Source: Candidatus Bipolaricaulota bacterium (GTDB lineage: Bacteria; Bipolaricaulota; Bipolaricaulia; M55B111). From it: a stretch of DNA of 18,567 nt. The notes below the pieces were generated by a model. The model ran no database searches, was not told where the DNA came from, and saw only the letters and a list, made by a program, of their open reading frames with translations. The position numbers and the translations under genes were made by a program. Positions 1 through 5,815 of this stretch are shown here, in pieces. The DNA lies in assembly GCA_018334615.1 (NCBI GenBank), contig JAGXLP010000008.1:1-18567 (forward strand), written 5' to 3'. The first letter of the stretch is position 1. Every line of letters begins with the position of its first letter.

Positions 1-133
1 GTAAAAGGTTAAATATTTTTTAGATCGACGGATCTCAGGATTTAACATCTAAAAATCCGTACTTTTCCGGGTTAGACCTTGAAACAACCCCGGAGAACCC
101 AAAGCGGAGTTTAAGCAACACCTCAAACCCCAG

Positions 134-162
134 TTGAGTTGAGGAACAATTGAAGTTATTCT
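134..162 (+). promoter_or_regulatory. Candidate sigma-70-type promoter of the encapsulin operon
   Basis: TTGAGT (134-139) and TATTCT (157-162) are separated by 17 bases and lie about 30 bases upstream of the EncFtn start. A short inverted repeat, CCTCAA (121-126) with TTGAGG (139-144), overlaps the -35 box and could be an operator or a chance hairpin. Both boxes match consensus only partly, so this is tentative. Confidence 0.35.
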
Positions 163-192
163 AATTAAAGAAGAATAGACAGGAGGTATACT

Positions 193-561
193 ATGACACA
201 ATATCACGAACCGGTAGACGAGTTAGAGGCCAAAGACAGAGATATAGTCCGAACTTTGATGAGCTTAAAGGAAGAGGTAGAAGCAGTAAACTGGTACCAG
301 CAAAGGGCATCAGCTTCTGATAACGAGGAGCTAGCAAATCTACTTGCCCACAACCGGGATGAGGAAATTGAGCATGCCTGCATGGCAATAGAATGGCTCA
401 GGCGAAACATGCCCGGCTGGGACGAGGAGCTGCAAACATACCTATTTTCGGAAGAACCGATAACACAATTGGAAGAACTGGAAGAAGACGAAGAGTCAGC
501 AGGAGATGAAGAGTCGGCGGAAGATGACGGTCCGGCCGATCTAGGACTGGGTAGTCTTTAA
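193..561 (+). CDS. Encapsulated ferritin (EncFtn) cargo protein
   Basis: This is a 122-residue encapsulin-associated ferritin, which oxidises Fe(II) inside the encapsulin shell for storage as mineral. The helix with E27, E28, E30 and W34-Y35 (EEVEAVNWYQQRA), together with E58 and H61 (DEEIEH), matches the known EncFtn pattern of ferroxidase and metal-entry ligands, so catalytic capacity looks intact. Unlike classical four-helix ferritins, the family has only two main helices per chain and builds its ferroxidase centre at a subunit interface. Residues 95-115 form a very acidic linker with a duplicated DEESA unit. The C-terminus DLGLGSL resembles encapsulin cargo-loading peptides, which dock on the inner shell wall. 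The start is fixed by AGGAGG at 181-186. The shell gene follows after 24 bases, so they are almost certainly co-transcribed. The family call is firm. Confidence 0.93.
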   Translation: MTQYHEPVDELEAKDRDIVRTLMSLKEEVEAVNWYQQRASASDNEELANLLAHNRDEEIEHACMAIEWLRRNMPGWDEELQTYLFSEEPITQLEELEEDEESAGDEESAEDDGPADLGLGSL

Positions 562-585
562 TAATTCACTAAAGAGGTGAAATCT

Positions 586-1377
586 ATGGATATTTTAAAA
601 CGATCTATTGCTCCAATTACGGATGAAGGATGGGAAGAGATAGATGATCAAGCAAAGGAAATATTGGAAAACCAGCTCACGGGCAGGAAATTTGTCGATG
701 TCATGGACCCTGAAGGGTGGGACAAGTCAGCAATCTCCAAGGGAAGGTTGTCGATCGTAGAAGATTCTCCGGATACAGTCAGGTACGGAATAAGAGAAGT
801 CCTGCCTCTGGTAGAAACAAGGGTATCGTTCGAACTAAACATCTGGGAACTGGATAACCTGACAAGAGGCGCGGAAGACGTAGACCTGGAACCACTGGAG
901 GAGGCCGCGGCCGATGCAGCTCAATTCGAGGAAAAAGTTATTTACCACGGATTGTCAGAAGCAGGAATAGAAGGGCTTCTTCCAGCAGCAGAAACAGCGA
1001 TTGATCTACCCGAAGGGTCGAGTGGAATACTTGAGGGAGCATCGGAAGCCGTCACAGTTTTCCAGGATAGAGCGATTGAAGGCCCCTATACTTTGGTCGT
1101 GGACAAAGACCTGTGGCAATCCATTGCTAAGGCCTCAAAGGGCTACCCACTAAAACGACAGCTGGAGGATCTAATTGGAGGATCAATTATTTATAGCTCT
1201 AAGGCTGAACAGCCGTTGATTGTCCCAACGCGGAGTGAAGACCTACAAATGGCCCTTGGACAGGATTTTTCGATAGGATACGAGGATCACGGCACGAAGA
1301 AAGTAAAGCTGTTCATCACGGAGAGCTTCGGTTTTCGAGTCCTTGATCCCGCGGCTATAGTAAAGTTCGTTAGTTAG
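586..1377 (+). CDS. Family 1 encapsulin shell protein
   Basis: This protein of about 263 residues has the HK97-like encapsulin fold and self-assembles into an icosahedral nanocompartment. The N-terminus MDILKRSIAPITDEGW is the classical family 1 opening, whose N-terminal helix helps form the cargo-binding groove. RKFVDVMDPEGWDKSAISKGRL and VLPLVETRVSFELNIWELDNLTRGAEDVDLEPL (given here only as positions around residues 35-55 and 70-105) match the P-domain and E-loop regions, and the C-terminal EGPYTLVVDKDLW and RVLDPAAIVKF motifs are typical. An in-frame GTG at 577 is possible, but the ATG at 586 fits the family N-terminus and lies 6 bases after AGAGGTGA. The gene sits directly behind its EncFtn cargo gene. 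I see no truncation. Confidence 0.95.
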   Translation: MDILKRSIAPITDEGWEEIDDQAKEILENQLTGRKFVDVMDPEGWDKSAISKGRLSIVEDSPDTVRYGIREVLPLVETRVSFELNIWELDNLTRGAEDVDLEPLEEAAADAAQFEEKVIYHGLSEAGIEGLLPAAETAIDLPEGSSGILEGASEAVTVFQDRAIEGPYTLVVDKDLWQSIAKASKGYPLKRQLEDLIGGSIIYSSKAEQPLIVPTRSEDLQMALGQDFSIGYEDHGTKKVKLFITESFGFRVLDPAAIVKFVS

Positions 1378-1430
1378 TCAATTACCTCACACTAGGGGGG
1401 CTTATTAAAAAAAGTTAATACTTCCGGAAT

Positions 1431-1447
1431 GGGGTTATAAAAACCCC
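1431..1447. other. GC hairpin downstream of encapsulin
   Basis: GGGGTT (1431-1436) and AACCCC (1442-1447) form a perfect 6-bp stem with an ATAAA loop. A T-rich run is missing on the + strand, so it is a poor intrinsic terminator. An AT-only hairpin (TATTAA 1403-1408 with TTAATA 1415-1420) precedes it. The rest of the 1378-1606 spacer holds no gene and no clear promoter. Confidence 0.3.
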
Positions 1448-1606
1448 GAGACACATCCAGGGGGCTTGGTCGGGGTAGACTCACTTAGCTTGGCACTCTA
1501 CATTCGCAAGAAAAACTATATCCGCATCCAGTGTAAGCAGTTGGCGGAGTCCGTCGGTTGGACAAGGCAATAAGTACAGAAAATGCAACTCTAACCTGGT
1601 GATAGC

Positions 1607-2338
1607 ATGAAATTAGCCAGAATACGAGATCCAAAAACAGGAGAAACCTTTCGGGGAGAGGTGGTCAACGGGGATTTTATCGAAACCACCGACCAAACTT
1701 TTAGCTTATCCCGCGTAGATATTCTGGCCCCGGTAAAGCCAGCAAAGATAATCTGCGTCGGTCTTAACTACAGAGATCATATCGAGGAAACGGGGTCCGA
1801 GCCACCGGACCATCCTTCTCTGTTTTTCAAGCCCCCTACTGCAATCACTAACCCAAACGAGCCGATCATAATCAACCCGGAGAACAGGTACGACCCAGAA
1901 GGTGAAGTAGCAGTTATCATAGAAAAAAAGTGCAGGAACATTAACCGCGAGGAGGCTTTCAACTATATTTGGGGATTTACGGGCCTGAACGATGTAACCA
2001 ATAGAGATGCCCAAGAGTGGGAGCAAAATTGGGTCAGGGCCAAGGGATTTGATACTGCCGCCCCAATCGGGCCTTTTATTGCGACACCAGACGAAATTGA
2101 TTTGCCGATATCCTTCCAGCTGGAGGTTAACGGTGAGGTTCGTCAGACATCGGATACGTCAAACATGATATTTGATATTCCCGATTTACTTGAAGAGATA
2201 AGTTCATTTATGACGCTGGAGAAAGGGGACGTAATTTCGACCGGCACTCCAATGGGGATCTCTCCAATCGACAAGGGTGATAATGTCAGGTTGAAAATCG
2301 AGGGCGTTGGAATCCTAGAAAATCCCGTTCGATACTGA
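1607..2338 (+). CDS. Fumarylacetoacetate hydrolase (FAH) family protein
   Basis: This 243-residue protein belongs to the FAH superfamily of Mg2+/Mn2+-dependent C-C hydrolases, isomerases and decarboxylases acting on oxo-acid intermediates (for example acylpyruvase or HpaG-like enzymes). A short N-terminal region (1-40) is followed by the catalytic core. It shows the conserved CVGLNYRDHIEE with H58, the metal-ligand pair E98-x-E100 in DPEGEVAVII, an acidic ligand at D129 in LNDVTNRD, the KGFDT/PIGPF segment, and TGTPMG near residue 212. Length matches small stand-alone members. GGTGAT lies just before the ATG. Neighbours do not define a pathway, so the substrate cannot be named. Oxaloacetate decarboxylase/acylpyruvase-type activity is common in this clade, but that is inference. 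Confidence 0.9.
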   Translation: MKLARIRDPKTGETFRGEVVNGDFIETTDQTFSLSRVDILAPVKPAKIICVGLNYRDHIEETGSEPPDHPSLFFKPPTAITNPNEPIIINPENRYDPEGEVAVIIEKKCRNINREEAFNYIWGFTGLNDVTNRDAQEWEQNWVRAKGFDTAAPIGPFIATPDEIDLPISFQLEVNGEVRQTSDTSNMIFDIPDLLEEISSFMTLEKGDVISTGTPMGISPIDKGDNVRLKIEGVGILENPVRY

Positions 2339-2349
2339 CTTAACTTCCC

Positions 2350-2378
2350 TTGCCCATTGTCCTCAGGTCCCCTATATT
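2350..2378 (+). promoter_or_regulatory. Promoter of the structured leader upstream of ferredoxin
   Basis: TTGCCC (2350-2355) and TATATT (2373-2378) are separated by exactly 17 bases. The -10 box matches TATAAT at five of six positions. Transcription would begin near 2385, which coincides with the first base pairs of the 5' hairpin of the structured element. It lies just past the FAH stop codon, so the downstream unit is probably transcribed independently. Confidence 0.5.
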
Positions 2379-2384
2379 CTTTAC

Positions 2385-2641
2385 CAACACTTGCCGATAA
2401 AGCTCCACACTTGCTGTGGAGATAAATCGGCTGGTGTTTGTCCAGCACTCAATTGAGATTTGATACCTGGAGGAATTATGGTAGGTTTATCTAGTTTAGC
2501 TCAGTTAACCTTAGTGATTCGTACATTTTTTTTAACCAGGTACCTCTCCTCAATTGAGTGCTGGGTCAATTCTCGTTTTTCAAATTTGGGTTTGTATCCA
2601 AATGGTTTTCTACAAGACCCGTCCCCTGGGGTGGGGTTTTT
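2385..2641 (+). ncRNA. Structured RNA element, copy A (leader or ncRNA, unknown family)
   Basis: A gene-free stretch folds in an ordered way. A 5' hairpin has three helices (AACAC/GTGTT at 2386-2390 and 2434-2438; GCCGAT/ATCGGC at 2393-2398 and 2426-2431; CTCCACA/TGTGGAG at 2403-2409 and 2415-2421). Next is a perfect 16-bp stem (2442-2457 with 2549-2564), a 6/6 internal loop, and a perfect 7-bp stem (2464-2470 with 2536-2542) closing a 65-nt apical domain containing ACCTTAGTGA (2508-2517). CAATTCTCG (2567-2575) follows, then a hairpin ATTTGG/CCAAAT (2584-2589 with 2598-2603) and a terminator. Copy B at 3867-4081 repeats the plan with compensatory changes. The position between promoter and ferredoxin gene suggests a riboswitch or attenuator, but an independent small RNA is equally possible. 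I recognise no known family. Confidence 0.5.
2617..2641 (+). terminator. Rho-independent terminator/attenuator before ferredoxin
   Basis: ACCC (2617-2620) pairs with GGGT (2634-2637), and inner C-rich and G-rich tracts extend the stem across a small mismatch. TTTTT (2637-2641) follows. It lies after the structured element and only 34 bases before the ferredoxin start codon, so readthrough or regulated antitermination would be needed to express ferredoxin from the upstream promoter. Confidence 0.6.
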
Positions 2642-2674
2642 GACAGTTTTCAAGAAAATAAAGGAGGGAAAAGC

Positions 2675-2866
2675 GTGTCATCACCAACGGTAGACAAGGA
2701 CCTATGTATTGCATGTGGCCTATGTTCACAGACCTGTCCCGACGTCTTTGAATTAAATAACGATGAAGGCTATGCGGACGTCAAAGAAGACCCATCCGAA
2801 TGTGACGAAGCAGGTTGCTGTGAAGAGGCCGCCGATCTATGCCCAGTAGATGCAATTGAAGTCTAA
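2675..2866 (+). CDS. [4Fe-4S] ferredoxin, 63 residues
   Basis: This is a small monocluster ferredoxin and a soluble electron carrier. The motif CIACGLC gives ligands C11, C14 and C17, and CP near the C-terminus gives C56. This is the Thermotoga maritima-type arrangement. Four further cysteines (C21, C43, C48, C49) are present; in related ferredoxins the equivalent of C21 forms a structural disulfide. The CxxCxxC motif opens only ten residues after the GTG at 2675, which has AAGGAGGG at 2661-2668, so the longer upstream frame starting at 2558 is not the protein. An attenuator-like terminator lies just upstream and another just downstream (2885-2918), so it is probably a single-gene unit. Confidence 0.92.
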   Translation: MSSPTVDKDLCIACGLCSQTCPDVFELNNDEGYADVKEDPSECDEAGCCEEAADLCPVDAIEV

Positions 2867-2884
2867 GTACATCTAAATGCTGTC

Positions 2885-2918
2885 GGGCGGGGGAAAGGAA
2901 AATCCCCGCCCTCTTTCT
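2885..2918 (+). terminator. Intrinsic terminator after ferredoxin
   Basis: GGGCGGGG (2885-2892) and CCCCGCCC (2904-2911) form a perfect 8-bp GC stem with an 11-base loop, followed by TCTTTCT. This is a convincing terminator for the ferredoxin transcript. It sits only 28 bases before the next start codon at 2947, leaving no room for a full promoter between them. Confidence 0.8.
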
Positions 2919-2946
2919 AAAAAAAATGAGATGTGAGGTGAATAGT

Positions 2947-3687
2947 ATGGAAAACGTAGCTGCCATAATCACTGGAAGTTCCCGGGGAATTGGGAGAGCA
3001 ACCGCCATAAGACTGGCTCAGGATGGATTTAAAATCACGGTCAATTACTCTCAGGACAGAGACGGAGCAGAAGAAACTGTACGAATGGTGGAAGATCACG
3101 GGAGTGAAGCTATATCAGTTCGGGCTGATGTTTCCAATCCGGATGACGTAACCAAATTGGTAGAGAAAACCAGAGAAGAATACGAAGACCTCGGTGTTCT
3201 AGTGAACAACGCGGGATTTTCCCATCATGCCACTCTGGACGAACTAACACACGAGAACTGGCAGAAAGGAATAGATGTAAATCTTACAGGAGCCTTTAAC
3301 TGCGCAAAGGCAGCCGCCCCGGAGATGAAGAAACTTGGATGGGGCAGGATTGTAAATATCAGTTCCCTACGAGCAATGACCGGATCGGACCATGGTTCCC
3401 ATTACGCATCTTCAAAAGCCGGGATCCTCGGCCTGACGAAATCGTTAGCACTGGAACTTGCCCCGGAGATAACGGTCAATGCTATTTCCCCGGGTTATAC
3501 CAGGACGCCAATGACCAAGGAATCACTAGAAGAAAAAGAGGAGCAAATAGCCTCTAAGATCCCACTAAATCGAGTAGCGGAATCCCCGGAAATTGCGGGA
3601 GTTATCTCCTTCCTGGTTTCACATGATGGAAGCTATATAACCGGAGAAACCATAAACGCCAACGGTGGAATTTATATGACTTCCTGA
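2947..3687 (+). CDS. SDR-family oxidoreductase, FabG-like
   Basis: This 246-residue classical short-chain dehydrogenase/reductase has the NAD(P)-binding TGSSRGIG at residues 9-16, NNAG at 87-90, N112, and the catalytic triad S140, Y153 and K157 (YASSK). The PGYTRTPM loop and the C-terminal TGETINANGG closely resemble 3-oxoacyl-[ACP] reductase, the NADPH-dependent reduction step of fatty-acid elongation. No other fab genes are adjacent, so another keto-substrate cannot be excluded. An upstream in-frame ATG at 2926 exists, but the ATG at 2947 is preferred because GAGGTGA lies 6 bases before it and the Rossmann motif then begins at the usual distance. A strong terminator lies immediately upstream, so its promoter is either inside the ferredoxin gene or expression depends on readthrough. 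Confidence 0.92.
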   Translation: MENVAAIITGSSRGIGRATAIRLAQDGFKITVNYSQDRDGAEETVRMVEDHGSEAISVRADVSNPDDVTKLVEKTREEYEDLGVLVNNAGFSHHATLDELTHENWQKGIDVNLTGAFNCAKAAAPEMKKLGWGRIVNISSLRAMTGSDHGSHYASSKAGILGLTKSLALELAPEITVNAISPGYTRTPMTKESLEEKEEQIASKIPLNRVAESPEIAGVISFLVSHDGSYITGETINANGGIYMTS

Positions 3688-3780
3688 CTTCCACAGTTCA
3701 GCTTAACCGGACTTAAGAGCAGGAACAAGATTTAACCGGGAGTCCTGGAGACAAGGGCAAATTTGTCCATACTACATCCT

Positions 3781-3813
3781 AAGTTGTGCAATTCTCTCAC
3801 TCGAGAACAACTT
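3781..3813. other. Hairpin downstream of the SDR gene
   Basis: AAGTTGT (3781-3787) and ACAACTT (3807-3813) are perfectly complementary, with a further TCTC/GAGA helix inside (3793-3796 with 3803-3806). No T tract follows, so its role as a transcript end is uncertain. The remainder of 3688-3830 shows only short, weak hairpins and no gene. Confidence 0.35.
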
Positions 3814-3831
3814 CTAAATTAGTATACAAGA

Positions 3832-3860
3832 TTAACTACCTATTGCATGAGAAATTTAAT
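3832..3860 (+). promoter_or_regulatory. Candidate promoter of structured element copy B
   Basis: TTAACT (3832-3837) and TTTAAT (3855-3860) are separated by 17 bases, with start expected near 3867, just before the 5' hairpin at 3871. The placement parallels that of copy A, which raises its plausibility, but each box alone is weak. Confidence 0.35.
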
Positions 3861-3866
3861 TGCTTC

Positions 3867-4081
3867 ACCCAGTTGGTAACCTCTAAAAGGTTAAAGCCAA
3901 CTTGCTCTCTCGAAACTTTCAACCAGCACCCAGATGAGAAAAGTAACCTGGAAATATAATCTACCACTAAACGAGCCTGGCAGCCTATACCGTAGTGAAG
4001 TAAAAACTCTTGAGCCAGGTTTCGTAACTCATCTGGGTGCTGGACCAATTCTTGCTGGCAAAGTTGGTTTCTGGACCAAAT
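3867..4081 (+). ncRNA. Structured RNA element, copy B (unknown family)
   Basis: It lies in the 423-base gene-free stretch between the convergent SDR and CRP-family genes. A 12-bp 5' hairpin (AGTTGGTAACCT 3871-3882 with AGGTTA 3888-3893 and CCAACT 3897-3902) precedes a perfect 16-bp stem (3923-3938 with 4028-4043). A 6/6 internal loop and a perfect 7-bp stem (3945-3951 with 4015-4021) follow, closing a 63-nt apical domain with ACCGTAGTGA (3989-3998). CAATTCTTG (4046-4054) and a hairpin TTGGT/ACCAA (4064-4068 with 4075-4079) complete the plan of copy A. Stem differences from copy A are all paired changes. No + strand gene follows, so this copy is not an obvious cis-regulator; a small RNA or a MITE-like element are the alternatives. 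No clear terminator was found. Confidence 0.42.
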
Positions 4082-4110
4082 ATAATTTCCAATCAAAAGG
4101 GAAAAATAGC

Positions 4111-4800
4111 TCAATTTGGGTATAAGGCACGTCCGCAACTGGCCATTTTCCTTAACTTATCGTTCTCGAGGATGGCTATTTCGGACCCATCTTTATCAAT
4201 TAGACCTTCATCAATAAGCTTGCCAAGTTCCCTGGACATCGTAACCGGCGAACAGCCAACTATGTCCGATAGAACTTTGTTAGTAATTCTAAAAGTATGC
4301 GCTAAACCCTGGGAGAGCCTCGTTAGCCAGTAAGCTGTCTTTTCCAGAACCGAACAGGGGGAAAGCTCGAGCCTTTGTCTCAGATGCCTCATATTTCTTG
4401 CCAGCTTTTTACCCACTTTACTTCCAGCAATCCTCATCAGATGGGGGAATATCTCTCTCTGCAAAAATACAATTTTCGATCCGAACACGGATTTAGCAGT
4501 AGTCTTGTGCCACTCTACTCCACGAAAAAAGGCGTCTCCAGTGATAATGTTCCCCCGTTTGTACAGGCTCAAGGTAATAATTTCTCCATTATTGTTAGAA
4601 GCTTCCCTGACAGCGCCTTTACAGACTATATAGAATCCCACAATTGGTTTCCCGGCCTCAAATATACTTTCACCTCTTTCGTAACTTAGAACCTTGGCAG
4701 CTTTTTCTTTGGTAAGTAATTCCCGAACCGTCTGATCATTTAAGATACATTCCGTCTCTTGGGTACCACAGCTTGAAGGAAGACAGTCATCGTCAGTCAT
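4111..4800 (-). CDS. CRP/FNR-family transcriptional regulator
   Basis: This 229-residue regulator has an N-terminal cyclic-nucleotide-binding-like beta-roll (about 28-130: GESIFEAGKPIVGFYIVCKGAV), a long dimerisation helix (about 130-160), and a C-terminal winged helix-turn-helix. Its recognition segment, SPVTMSRELGKL, is at 184-195. The cAMP-contact residues typical of CRP are not obvious. Cysteines C6, C11 and C18 cluster before the beta-roll, with C60 inside it, loosely recalling FNR, where three N-terminal cysteines and one internal cysteine hold an oxygen-sensing [4Fe-4S] cluster. The spacing (CX4CX6C) differs from E. coli FNR, so redox sensing is only a suggestion. GAGG lies 7 bases before the ATG. 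A CRP-like palindrome at 4861-4876 in its own upstream region suggests autoregulation. Confidence 0.9.
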   Translation of the reverse strand: MTDDDCLPSSCGTQETECILNDQTVRELLTKEKAAKVLSYERGESIFEAGKPIVGFYIVCKGAVREASNNNGEIITLSLYKRGNIITGDAFFRGVEWHKTTAKSVFGSKIVFLQREIFPHLMRIAGSKVGKKLARNMRHLRQRLELSPCSVLEKTAYWLTRLSQGLAHTFRITNKVLSDIVGCSPVTMSRELGKLIDEGLIDKDGSEIAILENDKLRKMASCGRALYPN

Positions 4801-4854
4801 TTCAAAACCTCATATATATCTATAAACCGCAATTTAAAAACACCTACCTCCTTA

Positions 4855-4876
4855 ATATTATGTGAGCACATTCTCA
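4855..4876 (-). promoter_or_regulatory. CRP/FNR-like operator and -10 box upstream of the regulator gene
   Basis: TGTGA-N6-TCTCA at 4861-4876 matches the CRP-type palindrome TGTGA-N6-TCACA at nine of ten defined bases. It directly abuts TAATAT (minus strand, 4860-4855), a plausible -10 box. An operator there would overlap the core promoter, so autorepression is more likely than activation. A second half-site (TTCACA, near 4888-4893) lies further upstream. Confidence 0.4.
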
Positions 4877-5002
4877 AAATATTAAAGTTCACAAAATTTA
4901 GGAGGATTTTTACGTTATTTCAAGGTATACGGTAAAATATTTTACAAACAGAATCCAATTAAAAATAATGGTTTTATAGAAAAAGGCTCTCGTTTGTAGT
5001 AA

Positions 5003-5815
5003 CTAGCCCTCAGCAATTTCCATCGTCCGAAACCTCCACCAGCCGAGGAATGTCAGCCCCACGAGATAACCAAAAATCACGGGGATTAGGGAGGGGAGCT
5101 CTGCTACCTGGGCAGCCGCAGAAGATCTTGAAACCAACCACTCACCAGGGAAGAGCCGGAAGAATAGCCCGGATGAGGCCTGTCCAAGGAAGAAAAACGT
5201 GTAACCTTCAACCAGTTCCGCAAAACCGGGAACCGCAAAGATAATATTCTCTAAAAAATAATAGGCAAGAGCTAAACCAACACCCATTGCGGTACTTCTG
5301 GACCAAAGGGAAATGGTTCCGCCCAGCATAAACCAACAAAACCAGACGGCCAAAACCAGGAAGAAAGCACGGGTCACCAGCCAGAATCCCGGGGGAGAAT
5401 AAGCAAGATTTCCTTCCAGAAAACCAAGGGAAAAGCTAATTATATGGCCAAATGCCAGTCCGACAATCAACCAAAAAGCCAGGATTACCAGGGTTGTCCA
5501 AAGTTTCCCTCCGAATATTTTATCCCTTCCCCGGAAGTTAACCAATCGGGTTTCGTACGTTCGCCAGCTAAACGGTGAACCAAAGAAGAAGCCTCCAAAT
5601 ATTGCAGCCATGAAAACCCCGTTGCTGCCCAGTTGAAAAATCGTATACTTCATCGCGTTTTTCGGCAGAAGAAACTTTTTTGCAATCGGTACGTTTGGAG
5701 CAAAGTAGGTCAACAGATAGTTTAGGGCAAGAAAAGCAATCAAAACTAAGAGCAAAACCCAGCCTGCCCTCCTTTTCTTTACCACTTTAAGCTCAGCACT
5801 TAACGTCTCATTCAT
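5003..5815 (-). CDS. ABC-2-type transporter permease
   Basis: This is an integral membrane protein of about 270 residues with six likely membrane spans: an N-terminal hydrophobic segment (VLLLVLIAFLALNYLL), four central segments and a final LIPVIFGYLVGLTFLGWW. A positively charged stretch, KVVKKRR, precedes the first span. It should pair with the ATPase encoded just upstream to form an exporter of the BcrAB/NatAB type. The annotated frame extends to 5854, but AAGGAGG near 5822-5828 precedes tandem ATG codons at 5818 and 5815. The second has the better spacing and overlaps the ATPase stop by 8 bases, implying translational coupling. The substrate is unknown; antibiotics, peptides, lipids and ions are all exported by relatives. 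Confidence 0.87.
   Translation of the reverse strand: MNETLSAELKVVKKRRAGWVLLLVLIAFLALNYLLTYFAPNVPIAKKFLLPKNAMKYTIFQLGSNGVFMAAIFGGFFFGSPFSWRTYETRLVNFRGRDKIFGGKLWTTLVILAFWLIVGLAFGHIISFSLGFLEGNLAYSPPGFWLVTRAFFLVLAVWFCWFMLGGTISLWSRSTAMGVGLALAYYFLENIIFAVPGFAELVEGYTFFFLGQASSGLFFRLFPGEWLVSRSSAAAQVAELPSLIPVIFGYLVGLTFLGWWRFRTMEIAEG

Noticed and set aside
2491..2510. TAGCTCAGTT in copy A resembles a tRNA D-arm
   Set aside because: No acceptor stem, anticodon arm or T-loop can be formed around it, and copy B does not share the tRNA-like sequence.
2558..2674. N-terminal extension of the first ferredoxin from the ATG at 2558
   Set aside because: The extension would be translated from the stem and terminator, has no ribosome-binding site and does not resemble ferredoxin; the GTG at 2675 has AAGGAGGG.
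2478..2693. A 71-codon frame starting at an ATG preceded by GGAGG inside the apical domain of copy A
   Set aside because: It runs through the 16-bp stem, the terminator and into the ferredoxin gene, the protein has no recognisable features, and copy B lacks the ATG and ribosome-binding site. A leader-peptide role is not excluded.
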